DNA of 64,000 nt from Robertkochia aurantiaca (lineage in GTDB: Bacteria; Bacteroidota; Bacteroidia; Flavobacteriales; Flavobacteriaceae), in NCBI RefSeq assembly GCF_020166495.1, contig NZ_JAINZS010000002.1, forward strand, positions 248,001 through 312,000, written 5' to 3'. The translations under genes were made by a program, and so were the position numbers. The notes below the pieces were generated by a model, which saw only the letters and a program-made list of their open reading frames with translations, was not told the origin of the DNA and searched no databases. Every line of letters starts with the position of its first letter. Position 1 is the first letter of the stretch. Shown here piece by piece: positions 52,415 through 63,119 of this stretch.

Positions 52415-55399
52415 TTACGCCTCAACAGCCTTTTTCTTTTTCTCACCTTTTTCTTTAAGTGTATCGAACATCACAGGTGTAGCGATAAACAGCGATGAAT
52501 AAGTACCTACGATAACACCGATGATCATAGCGAACATGAATCCACGCAGGGATTCACCTCCGAAGATGAAAATACTCAGCAGTACCACCAAAGTGGTCAG
52601 TGAGGTGTTCAGCGTACGGCTCAGGGTACTGTTCAGGGCATAGTTCACATTTATTCCTGCTCTCCAGCCTTTTTCCTGAATTACTTCCCTGATACGGTCA
52701 AACACAACCACGGTATCGTTCAGCGAGTAACCGATTACGGTAAGGATCGCAGCGATGAACGCCTGATCGATCTCCATGTTAAACGGCATGATCTTAGAAG
52801 TCAGTGAGAAGATACCCAGTACGATCACGATATCGTGGAATACGGCGGCAACCGCTCCCAGTGAGAACTGCCACTTTCTGAATCGCAACAGGATATAAAG
52901 GAATACGACAAGCAGTGATCCGATGATCGCCCAAATCGCATTCTTCTTGATATCATCGGCAATGGTAGGACCAACCTTTATAGACTGGAGAATACCAACC
53001 TTCGCTTCTTCACTTCCGATGATGAACTCTTCATAGGTGATACCATCAGGAAGATACTCCTGCAGTTCGGTAAAGAGCATATTCTGGATCTCAGTGTCTA
53101 CTTCAGCTCCTTCAACATCAACCTTATATTTGGTGGTGATTTTCACCTGGTTAGCATCTCCGAAAGTTTTAACCTCTGCACTTCCAAAAGCTTCGTTCAG
53201 ATCAGCAGCGATCTCAGAAGGATTAACCGGATCTACAAAACGTACGGTGTACGAACGACCTCCCACGAAATCAACACCGCCATCAAGACCCTTCGTAAAC
53301 AGTGATCCAAGTGAGATCAGCAGCAAGGCTCCTGAAATGATGTAGGCCATTTTGCGTTTTGAAAGGAAGTCTATGCTCAGGTTCTTAAACAGGTTCTTGG
53401 TGATTCCTGTAGAGAAATCAAGAGAACGCTTCCCGCTTTTCACATACCATTCGATCAGCAATCGGGTAACGAAAATAGCGGTGAACAATGAGGTGGCAAT
53501 ACCTATCAATAAGGTAGTGGCGAATCCTTGAATAGGACCGGTTCCGAATAAAAGGAGAATAATCGCCGTAAGACCGGTAGTAATGTTAGCATCCAGAATT
53601 GACGACAGCGCATTGCTGAAACCATCCTGAATAGACTGAATTTGTCCTTTTCCTTTTTCAAGCTCTTCACGAACCCTCTCAAAGATCAGCACGTTCGCAT
53701 CGACCGACATACCGATCGTAAGAACGATACCCGCAATTCCGGGCAGGGTAAGCACGGCTCCAAGTCCTGAAAGCACCCCAAAGATCAAAAGTATATTGAA
53801 CACCAGGGCGATATCTGCATAGATACCTGCTTTTCCGTAATAGAATACCATCCAGATCAGTACCAGTACCATAGCGATCAGGAAAGACATGATTCCACTG
53901 TCTATAGCTTCCTGTCCGAGTGACGGACCAACCACTTCTGATTGTATGATGTCTGCTGAAGCAGGAAGTTTACCTGCACGCAGTACGTTAGCAAGGTCAT
54001 CGGCCTCTTCCAGGGTGAAATTACCCGAGATCTCAGAATTACCTCCTGAGATAGGCCCTTGTGAAACGCCGGGAGCAGAGTAAACCACATTATCAAGAAC
54101 GATGGCGATATTTCCTTGCTCAAGGAAAGCTTTCCCTGTGAGGTCTTCCCACAGCTTGGCTCCTCTTGTGTTCATTTGCATGGATACAGAAGGACGACCT
54201 CCCATATCGAAGCTCTGAGCGGCATCGGTGATCACATCACCGTTCATGGCCGGCTCATCATCGCGATTTCCTTTCAGCGCATAAAGCTCTACCACATCTG
54301 AATTCTTGGCAGGGATACCCCATGCAAACTCTACGTACTGAAGATTGGCAGGCAATAATTGCTGAACTGCCGGCATGTTCAGATATTCTCTGAATTGGGC
54401 GGTATCTTTAACAGCAACGCTGGCAATCACAGGAGATCCCTGGAAGCCACCGCTTACCATCAGTTCGAAAAGCGGATTTCTCTGATTGGCAATCTCCAGA
54501 GAATCCTGGGCAGCATCAGAAAGCAGCGAATCGATCTCAGAAGCCGGAGCTTCTTCTTCAGCCTGGTCACCTTGAGCCTCAGTGATATCAGCCAGTTTAT
54601 TATTGGCAGCTACCAGAAATGGAGTGAGCTGATCGGCCTTGTAGGTTTCCCAGAACTCCAGTTGGGCTGTACTTTGCAGTAGTTTCTTAACACGCTCGAT
54701 ATCTTTCGCCCCTGGCAGTTCAACCAGGATACGCCCTGAAGTTCCCAGACGCTGAATATTAGGTTGGGTAACTCCAAACTTATCGATACGCTTACGCAGA
54801 ACCTCAAACGCAGAAATGATCGACTCATCGATCTTTCTTCTGATTATGGGCTGAACCTGCTCATCAGACATTTGGAAATTGATCTCTTCGCTCAGGGTTT
54901 TATTGGCGAAGATATCAGGAGATGCAAGTTTGGTGGAACCGTTACTTACAGCTTCAAACTCCTGGAAGAAAAGCTCCAGGTAATCTTCCTGGCTGTTCTT
55001 GGCGGCCTCATCAGCACGTGCCAGCGCCTGGTTGAAAACCGGGTCTTTGGAGTCATTGGCCAGTCCGCGAAGGATGTCCTTCACAGAGATCTGAAGGATC
55101 ACGTTGATCCCCCCTTTCAGGTCGAGACCTTTGTTCAGTTCCTTTTCTTTTACCTCTTCATAGGTGTAGCTGCTGATCCCGAGGTTATACACCTCTTCGT
55201 TTCCGATCGAGTCAAGATATCTTGCCTCGGCCTCTTCACGCTTTGCTACATAGTCTTCTTCAACTTCTGTGATTTTGTTCAGGGCAAAATTTTCAGCATC
55301 GCTCTCCACCTTGTTGGCAACAAAAGTGAAGGACAGCTGATAGATACTTACGATCCCAAATAAAATAGCAAAAAGTCTGATAAGTCCTTTGTTCTGCAT
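52415..55399 (-). CDS. secDF: Fused protein translocase subunit SecDF
   Basis: 994 residues, inner membrane. It combines SecD and SecF, which use the proton-motive force to help pull proteins through SecYEG. The SecD part begins with one TM and LNKGLDLKGGINVILQISV, a large periplasmic P1 domain (FGVTQPNIQRLGTSGRILVELPGAKD) and six TMs (GIVLTIGMSVDANVLIFERVREEL). The SecF part follows (LDGGVDFVGGRSYTVRF, IGYSLNDTVVVFDRIREV). Fusion is usual in Bacteroidota. It has its own consensus promoter and terminator. Confidence 0.97.
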   Translation of the reverse strand: MQNKGLIRLFAILFGIVSIYQLSFTFVANKVESDAENFALNKITEVEEDYVAKREEAEARYLDSIGNEEVYNLGISSYTYEEVKEKELNKGLDLKGGINVILQISVKDILRGLANDSKDPVFNQALARADEAAKNSQEDYLELFFQEFEAVSNGSTKLASPDIFANKTLSEEINFQMSDEQVQPIIRRKIDESIISAFEVLRKRIDKFGVTQPNIQRLGTSGRILVELPGAKDIERVKKLLQSTAQLEFWETYKADQLTPFLVAANNKLADITEAQGDQAEEEAPASEIDSLLSDAAQDSLEIANQRNPLFELMVSGGFQGSPVIASVAVKDTAQFREYLNMPAVQQLLPANLQYVEFAWGIPAKNSDVVELYALKGNRDDEPAMNGDVITDAAQSFDMGGRPSVSMQMNTRGAKLWEDLTGKAFLEQGNIAIVLDNVVYSAPGVSQGPISGGNSEISGNFTLEEADDLANVLRAGKLPASADIIQSEVVGPSLGQEAIDSGIMSFLIAMVLVLIWMVFYYGKAGIYADIALVFNILLIFGVLSGLGAVLTLPGIAGIVLTIGMSVDANVLIFERVREELEKGKGQIQSIQDGFSNALSSILDANITTGLTAIILLLFGTGPIQGFATTLLIGIATSLFTAIFVTRLLIEWYVKSGKRSLDFSTGITKNLFKNLSIDFLSKRKMAYIISGALLLISLGSLFTKGLDGGVDFVGGRSYTVRFVDPVNPSEIAADLNEAFGSAEVKTFGDANQVKITTKYKVDVEGAEVDTEIQNMLFTELQEYLPDGITYEEFIIGSEEAKVGILQSIKVGPTIADDIKKNAIWAIIGSLLVVFLYILLRFRKWQFSLGAVAAVFHDIVIVLGIFSLTSKIMPFNMEIDQAFIAAILTVIGYSLNDTVVVFDRIREVIQEKGWRAGINVNYALNSTLSRTLNTSLTTLVVLLSIFIFGGESLRGFMFAMIIGVIVGTYSSLFIATPVMFDTLKEKGEKKKKAVEA

Positions 55400-55434
55400 C
55401 TTTATTTATTTAATAGGTCAATTTTAATAACGGG

Positions 55435-55465
55435 CAAATATAAGTTTTACGGGATGAACTGACAA
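55435..55465 (-). promoter_or_regulatory. secDF: secDF promoter
   Basis: The minus strand has TTG (55465-55463), 20 nt, TATATTTG (55442-55435), a full Bacteroidota consensus, placing the start about 30 nt before the ATG. Confidence 0.75.
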
Positions 55466-55498
55466 TAATTTTTTGGGCAAGATCAGAAAACAGCAAAA

Positions 55499-55528
55499 AT
55501 CCCGCTGCTTTCTTTAAAACAGCGGGAT
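55499..55528 (-). terminator. mdh terminator
   Basis: ATCCCGCTG (55499-55507) pairs perfectly with CAGCGGGAT (55520-55528), followed by TTTTTG on the minus strand, between mdh and secDF. Confidence 0.85.
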
Positions 55529-55558
55529 TCACGTGCATTCAGAATCTGAAAAATGAGC

Positions 55559-56485
55559 TTAGAGCTCCAGTAGTCCGTTCGTTTTGGATACGCCTTCGGC
55601 GCTTTCTTTCAACTTCTCTTTTTCACTCTGATCGAGTTCGATCTCAACGATCTTTTCGATCCCATTTTTCCCCAAAACAACCGGAACTCCGATACAGATA
55701 TCGCTCATCCCGTATTCCCCGTCAAGCATAGTTGAACAAGGGAAAATCTTTTTCTGGTCGCAGGCTATGGCTTGTACCAGACCTGAAACGGCTGCTCCGG
55801 GAGCATACCATGCGCTGGTACCTAAAAGTTTGGTAAGGGTGGCCCCTCCTACTTTGGTGTCTTCTTTTACCTGCTCAAGACGTTCCTCACTGATGAATTC
55901 GGAAACAGGCACGCTGTTGCGGGTTGCCAAACGGGTCAGCGGAAGCATTCCCGTATCGCTGTGACCTCCGATCACCATCCCGTCAACATCAGAGATAGGC
56001 GCTTCCAAAGCTTCAGCAAGTCGGTATTTAAAACGGGCACTGTCAAGAGCACCACCCATACCGATAATCCTGTTCTTAGGAATATCTGTGGTCTTATGAA
56101 CCAGGTAGGTCATGGTATCCATCGGGTTACTTACCACGATGATAATAGCATCAGGAGAATGCTTTAACAGGTTGGAAGAAACATCTTTAACGATCCCTGC
56201 GTTGATCCCGATCAGTTCTTCACGGGTCATGCCCGGTTTTCTCGGAATTCCACTGGTGATCACAGCAATATCACTACCTGCCGTCTTTGAATAATCATTG
56301 GTGGTTCCGGTGATCCTGGTATCAAAACCGTTCAGAGAGGCGGTTTGCATCAGGTCCATTGCTTTCCCTTCTGCCACCCCTTCTTTGATGTCTAACAATA
56401 CCACTTCAGATGCAAAGTCTTTTATGGCGATGTATTCAGCGCAGCTTGCACCCACTGCACCGGCCCCAACTACTGTTACTTTCAT
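55559..56485 (-). CDS. mdh: Malate dehydrogenase
   Basis: 308 residues, cytosolic TCA-cycle enzyme converting malate to oxaloacetate with NAD+. Features: KVTVVGAGAVGASCAEYIA (Rossmann loop), VVLLDIKEGVAEGKAMDL (Asp for NAD), GIPRKPGMTREEL (mobile loop Arg), VVSNPMDTMTYLV and IGGHSDTGMLPLTR (catalytic His/Asp region). It is of the LDH-like MDH type usual in Bacteroidota. A -7-like TAGCTTTG upstream lies in one arm of an inverted repeat. Confidence 0.96.
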   Translation of the reverse strand: MKVTVVGAGAVGASCAEYIAIKDFASEVVLLDIKEGVAEGKAMDLMQTASLNGFDTRITGTTNDYSKTAGSDIAVITSGIPRKPGMTREELIGINAGIVKDVSSNLLKHSPDAIIIVVSNPMDTMTYLVHKTTDIPKNRIIGMGGALDSARFKYRLAEALEAPISDVDGMVIGGHSDTGMLPLTRLATRNSVPVSEFISEERLEQVKEDTKVGGATLTKLLGTSAWYAPGAAVSGLVQAIACDQKKIFPCSTMLDGEYGMSDICIGVPVVLGKNGIEKIVEIELDQSEKEKLKESAEGVSKTNGLLEL

Positions 56486-56988
56486 AGAAAATATCGGTTT
56501 TTTTTAGATTAATTGTAAGAAAACACAAAGCTACTAATTTTAACACAATCAGTAGCTTCATCAACCCGATTATCTGTACCGTCTCCAGCCTTGATTCAAC
56601 GACAAGACGATTTTTAAGAAATAAGCCGCTTCAAGTCTTCATTTCACTGGCAATTTTTACAGCCCGAGACCATGCAAAACCTGACATAAATCATATATAA
56701 TCAGATACTTAACAACGAACTTTATTCACTCATAAAGGGATTAGACAGAATAATTGACAACACCTTAAGTTTATAAGGTGTACCGAAGCATTTTGATTGT
56801 ATTAATTCCTTGAAAGCCTCCCTACTGATCACTGCTAAACCCCTACTCTTTGGGGTGTAATGACAAATTACCGCCCCCGTCGCCCGCGTTTTAACCCATA
56901 ATGCTATGTGGTCTTTTATAATTACGTCAGGAAGACCTGTTGAAAGAAGTCTCAATCAGAAAAAGAAATTCATTCACTATAAAACCGC
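56486..56988. promoter_or_regulatory. 500-bp divergent intergenic region between mdh and the DUF1254 gene
   Basis: It holds a -7-like TAGCTTTG for mdh (56533-56526) inside an inverted repeat, AAGCTACT (56528-56535) and AGTAGCTT (56551-56558). A second hairpin is ACACCTTA/TAAGGTGT near 56760-56781. A 77-codon minus-strand frame at 56722-56955 has no recognisable family or promoter, and I do not call it a gene. Otherwise nothing is seen. Confidence 0.4.
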
Positions 56989-58383
56989 ATGATCATGAAA
57001 ACATTAAGGAATTTGGTAAGCATATGTAGTCTGTTACTGCTACTGCCGGGTTATTCTCAAACGGATCAACAAATTACAGACCAGCAGGTCGAAGAAATCG
57101 TCAAACACTCTTATCAGTATGTTGCCATGTACAATGTCAACAACAAATCAGCTATACAAAACGGTGGATGGAACACCATAGCTATTGATACCACCTTAAA
57201 AGACCACACCTTAAAGCTGATTGCCAGACCCAACAATGATTCTTTCTACATTATATGTGCTCTCAACCTTCAGCAGGAGGCTGCTGTGATAGAGATGCCT
57301 GCCTTTGATTCAAAGTACGTATCGCTAATGGTAACGGGGTACGATCATTATGTAAACATCCCCCTGTCTACCCGCCAGAATAATTTTAAAGAACCCGAAA
57401 AGATCTTATTGTACTCAGAAAGAAGCCCTGATTATCAAAAAGGCACTAAGATCGAGGGCATCGATCATTATTTCGAAGCCAGCGGTGATTTTGTAACAGC
57501 CATATTCAGGGTCATGCCACATATGAATAACCCAGAGCGCTTCAAGGTCATCATGGATCAAATTAAATCTGTTAATCTCTTAACTCTATCAGAATATCAG
57601 GGAAAGGAGCCACTTCCCGAGTCTGATATCGATGCTCCTGAAGTGGGAAAGACAGACTATGATATTTTTGAGAACAACCTCCTGGAGGTGATGCAATTTG
57701 TCTTCAATCACACCTCTTTCGATAAAAACAATGAACTCGACCAAAGACTGCTGGAGATATACGAGCCCCTGGGAGTTATTCCCGGTAAACCTTATGATGC
57801 CTCCCGAATGGCCCAAATCGACGGTAAGCGATTTCGACTGGTGGCTGAACGTGTGGCAGCAGAAGAGATGGCCAAGGCGGCACAAATGGGCAGCATGAGA
57901 GAAATGTTCCAACCTAAAGGAAAGATCAACCTTGAAGTACTGTTAATGCAGTCTGTGGTAGGCCCGATCGGTCAGCCGGCACAGGAGGCCATTTATCCCA
58001 TGATAGGCACAACGGATGGGAAGCCCATGAATGCTCAGAACGACTACGTTATTCGTATGAAAAAAGACGAACTGCCTCCTGCCAAGGCCTTCTGGTCATT
58101 GACCCTGTACGATACAGCAAACGGCTTTTTCCTGCCCAATGACCGCAAAAAGTACAGTGTGGGCGAAAATGCAGGAATGAAACTGAACGATCAAGGAGGA
58201 ATTGAAGTCTACATCTCAGCTGAACAACCTGAAGGGGTTCCCGATGAAAATTGGCTGCCGTTAAATCGCGGCGATTACGGCATAGATGTTATACTAAGAC
58301 TCTATGAACCGGACCTTGATAAAGTTGAACATTGGGAAGCTCCCAAAGCTGAAAAGATAACAGTAAAAACTGCCAGTAATTAA
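56989..58383 (+). CDS. DUF1254/DUF1214 domain-containing exported protein
   Basis: 464 residues. Signal peptide LRNLVSICSLLLLLPGYSQ, then the N-terminal DUF1254 domain (YQYVAMYNVNNKSAIQNGGWNTIAIDTTLKDHTLK...YVSLMVTGYDHYVNIPLS) and the C-terminal DUF1214 domain (AKAFWSLTLYDTANGFFLPNDRKKYSVGENAGMKLNDQGGIEVYISAEQPEG...NWLPLNRGDYGIDVILRLYEP). Function unknown. Start at 56989 or the in-frame ATG at 56995. Its terminator separates it from the PAP2 gene. Confidence 0.88.
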   Translation: MIMKTLRNLVSICSLLLLLPGYSQTDQQITDQQVEEIVKHSYQYVAMYNVNNKSAIQNGGWNTIAIDTTLKDHTLKLIARPNNDSFYIICALNLQQEAAVIEMPAFDSKYVSLMVTGYDHYVNIPLSTRQNNFKEPEKILLYSERSPDYQKGTKIEGIDHYFEASGDFVTAIFRVMPHMNNPERFKVIMDQIKSVNLLTLSEYQGKEPLPESDIDAPEVGKTDYDIFENNLLEVMQFVFNHTSFDKNNELDQRLLEIYEPLGVIPGKPYDASRMAQIDGKRFRLVAERVAAEEMAKAAQMGSMREMFQPKGKINLEVLLMQSVVGPIGQPAQEAIYPMIGTTDGKPMNAQNDYVIRMKKDELPPAKAFWSLTLYDTANGFFLPNDRKKYSVGENAGMKLNDQGGIEVYISAEQPEGVPDENWLPLNRGDYGIDVILRLYEPDLDKVEHWEAPKAEKITVKTASN

Positions 58384-58390
58384 AGAAACT

Positions 58391-58425
58391 AACAGGGGTA
58401 AGGAGCATATCTTGCCCCTGTTATA
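58391..58425 (+). terminator. Hairpin after the DUF1254 gene
   Basis: AACAGGGGTAAG (58391-58402) pairs with CTTGCCCCTGTT (58411-58422, one G-U pair). The following T-run is weak (TTATAAAAGTTT), so it may be leaky and let the PAP2 gene be co-transcribed. Confidence 0.55.
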
Positions 58426-58437
58426 AAAGTTTCACCG

Positions 58438-59895
58438 ATGAAAAATGATAAAAAAAATACCGGCAAATTGATTCGAATGATCCTATTTTGCACCATCATT
58501 TCTCAGGTGCTTTTCAGCCAGGTAAGAGAACCTGACTTCTCAACGAACAAGTGGTCTACAGAACTCCCCGTCTACTCCTTACTTAAAAACTCTGAGGTTG
58601 AAACTACCAATTATCAAACTCCAAAACTTAACCTGCTAGGTGTCGAAACTTCGGTTGACCAGGTCAGCTACGAAGAATGGAACAAAAAAAGCACCGGGTC
58701 TTCCCTTATCATCTCAGGAAGTCTTATTACCGCTGGCGCCCTGCTAATACCTGTGAATGAAAACTTCAACAACGTAAGAACCAGATACCAGCCTAATTTT
58801 GAGGATCCTCTCGATGACTATATTCAATATGCACCTATCGCAGCTATCTACACGATGAACCTGCTGGGATACGAAGGGCGCCATTCTGTTGGCCGTTACT
58901 CGCTGAATTTTGCCACGACCGGGGTGGTCATGCTGGCAGGTATCCAAGGGCTGAAATCGATTATAAACATCGACAGACCCGATGAGTCAGCTGATAACTC
59001 ATGGCCCTCAGGTCACACCGCAACGGCTTTTATGGCGGCCCATATGCTGCACAAGGAATACGGATATAAAAACCCATATATAAGTATCGCCGGATACACA
59101 GTTGCGGTTACCGTAGGAGCAATGAGACAACTGAATAATCGACACTGGTTTTCTGATACAGTGGCCGGTGCGGGATTTGGAATTGGACTAACAGAACTGG
59201 GATATTATCTATCTGACCTGATCTTTAATGATTACGGGGTGAATGAGGTGGAAGTAACTGCCAGAGACCCCAATTATGACAAGCCTTCATTTTTCAGCTC
59301 CAAGCTGGGATATGCCAACCTCCTCAGCGAACTCACCGGACCGGGAAGGTTGATTTTTGGCGACGATGGTTTCCAGATAAACCTTGACGGAGCTTATATG
59401 TTCAATCGTTACCTCGGCGCAGGAGCCACGCTTTCCTTTGCAAGTTTTCCGCTCAGGGAGAGCGCCCCTCTTCCCATTGCTGCCACAAATGTGGAATCTA
59501 CAGCCATAGGGGTGACCACCCTTGCCGCGGGCCCTTATTTCGGGTATCCCTTCAGCAACACCCTTTTGTTGAACGCTAAAGCCCTATTCGGGTATGCGCG
59601 ATCTACAGAAGCCAGTTTTATCGTTGATACCGAGAATCAGACTGATCTGCTATTCGCCGATGTGGAAGAAGGCAACGATTTTTCATTCATCGGGGGCCTT
59701 ATGCTCACCAAAACCTTCAATAAAAGAATGGGGGTAGGCATATTTACAGAGTACACCAAAACGATTCCAAAGGCGGATATTACCCTTTTAACGCAACTTA
59801 CAGAAAATGGAGAGGCTGTCTATGAAACACAGACAGCCCCGTTAGATTTTGAATTCTTAAGTTTCGGGATCAGTTTTAATGTGATGTTATGGTAA
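58438..59895 (+). CDS. PAP2 phosphatase fused to an outer-membrane beta-barrel-like domain
   Basis: 485 residues. The signal region (MILFCTIISQVLFS) is followed by a PAP2 acid-phosphatase domain with all three motifs: KSIINIDRPD, SWPSGHTATAF and RQLNNRHWFSDTVAG (about 165-245). From about residue 280 it turns into an eight-strand-like barrel (GPGRLIFGDDGFQINLDGAYMFNRYLGAGATLSF...GISFNVMLW) with an aromatic C-terminus. The enzyme may therefore act on lipid phosphates at the outer membrane (inference). Confidence 0.85.
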   Translation: MKNDKKNTGKLIRMILFCTIISQVLFSQVREPDFSTNKWSTELPVYSLLKNSEVETTNYQTPKLNLLGVETSVDQVSYEEWNKKSTGSSLIISGSLITAGALLIPVNENFNNVRTRYQPNFEDPLDDYIQYAPIAAIYTMNLLGYEGRHSVGRYSLNFATTGVVMLAGIQGLKSIINIDRPDESADNSWPSGHTATAFMAAHMLHKEYGYKNPYISIAGYTVAVTVGAMRQLNNRHWFSDTVAGAGFGIGLTELGYYLSDLIFNDYGVNEVEVTARDPNYDKPSFFSSKLGYANLLSELTGPGRLIFGDDGFQINLDGAYMFNRYLGAGATLSFASFPLRESAPLPIAATNVESTAIGVTTLAAGPYFGYPFSNTLLLNAKALFGYARSTEASFIVDTENQTDLLFADVEEGNDFSFIGGLMLTKTFNKRMGVGIFTEYTKTIPKADITLLTQLTENGEAVYETQTAPLDFEFLSFGISFNVMLW

Positions 59896-59913
59896 CATGC
59901 AGACAAAAACCTT

Positions 59914-60927
59914 TTACCTGAACCCGAGATGCAATCCTACTGAAAAGGTATCGTATTCAGCAAAGGTATAATCAGCATTAAACCTGAATACACCTAGTTT
60001 TAAACGCGTACCAAGGGTGGCCCGAACCCCGCTCACTTCACTGTCAACAGAAAATGGGTCGGTGATCTCTTCAGTGGTCAGCAGACCATCGGTAACGATA
60101 TAGGTTCCCAGTATGTCTGATTCTGAAGTACCGGTGAGATACCCCAGTGACCCATAGAAGTTGATAACCGGAAGACGGGTGGAACCAATCATCTGGAATG
60201 CCCATGTCGAGGTATTGTTCTCTACCCGCTGGTTCTCTCCTTCGATACCAGAAGATTCGGTGAAATTATAAGAGCCGTTGAGGCGGGTATAACCAACAAG
60301 CCCTGATATGGCTACAGGCCAGAGCTTATCTGCCGGAAGCCATTCGGTAAATTCGTGCTGAAGACCAAAACCGTATAGTTCGGTACTTACCTCATCATAT
60401 GTGATCTTAGGGATAAAGCGAAACTTAAGTTCAGTTGCCTTTATCACACCTACCCCTGCCTGAATAACTGCTGAAGGGATCAGCGAAGCTGCATCACCTA
60501 AACCGTTGGGAAGAGTGATCTCCACTTCCTGTCCGCCAAAGATCGGATCGTCATAGGTAAGTACCACATCAATATCGGGAACATTCTCCCCCAAAGCAGT
60601 GGCGACGTTCTGAACAGAAGGTCCCTGGGCAAACCGTACGTTCTCATAGTTTGCCTCATTCAGTGCAAAAGACTTTTTGTCATCAGAAACCAGGGCCCCG
60701 TTAGCGATAACAGATACCTCGAACCCAAGAAAGGGTTTTACTTCTGCCGAATTAAACCAGCCATTATTCATACTGTACATCAGGCCATTGGTGCCGGGAG
60801 CCATGTAATCATCGGCGAATCGCTCGGCATCTTCCACACCGGCCGCGAGTATCACATTAAAGTCATTTTGAGCATACATACTGCTGAAGAACAGCCCTGC
60901 AGCAAGGGCAAGTAGCATTTTTTTCAT
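59914..60927 (-). CDS. DUF6588-like exported outer-membrane protein
   Basis: 337 residues. Signal peptide KMLLALAAGLFFSSMYAQ; the start of the mature part (VEDAERFADDYMAPGTNGLMYSMNNGWFNSAEVKPFLGFEVSV) matches the DUF6588 family of Bacteroidota as I remember it. The rest is barrel-like, ending FRFNADYTFAEYDTFSVGLHLGFR. Function unknown. It follows gyrB (84 nt, with a terminator between). Confidence 0.75.
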   Translation of the reverse strand: MKKMLLALAAGLFFSSMYAQNDFNVILAAGVEDAERFADDYMAPGTNGLMYSMNNGWFNSAEVKPFLGFEVSVIANGALVSDDKKSFALNEANYENVRFAQGPSVQNVATALGENVPDIDVVLTYDDPIFGGQEVEITLPNGLGDAASLIPSAVIQAGVGVIKATELKFRFIPKITYDEVSTELYGFGLQHEFTEWLPADKLWPVAISGLVGYTRLNGSYNFTESSGIEGENQRVENNTSTWAFQMIGSTRLPVINFYGSLGYLTGTSESDILGTYIVTDGLLTTEEITDPFSVDSEVSGVRATLGTRLKLGVFRFNADYTFAEYDTFSVGLHLGFR

Positions 60928-60952
60928 GATTTTAAGATTGGGTTATAAAAAT

Positions 60953-60977
60953 AAAACTCACGGAATACGTGAGTTTT
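60953..60977 (-). terminator. gyrB terminator
   Basis: AAAACTCACG (60953-60962) pairs perfectly with CGTGAGTTTT (60968-60977), followed by ATTTTTA on the minus strand. Confidence 0.85.
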
Positions 60978-61010
60978 ATCGCAATATTAAAAAAATATTT
61001 TCAAATGCTC

Positions 61011-62957
<1,947 letters not shown>

Positions 62958-63010
62958 TTAGGTTAATAGATCATGTATGCAAACAGACAAATATAAGAAA
63001 AGACCAATAA

Positions 63011-63033
63011 AAAGAGGGCATAAAGCCCCCTTT
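63011..63033 (-). terminator. asnB terminator
   Basis: AAAGAGGGC (63011-63019) pairs with GCCCCCTTT (63025-63033, one mismatch), with TTATTGG downstream on the minus strand, between asnB and gyrB. Confidence 0.6.
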
Positions 63034-63119
63034 AACACCTCAAGTTATCAACAGTAATTGTGGAAAAACACAACTGTTGCTGATCTCGTGCTTCGCCTTA
63101 TCTGTAAAGGCTTCAGAAG

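Noticed and set aside
56722-56955. 77-codon minus-strand frame
   Set aside because: No recognisable family, no promoter-like sequence before it, and it overlaps a likely regulatory region; possible but unsupported.
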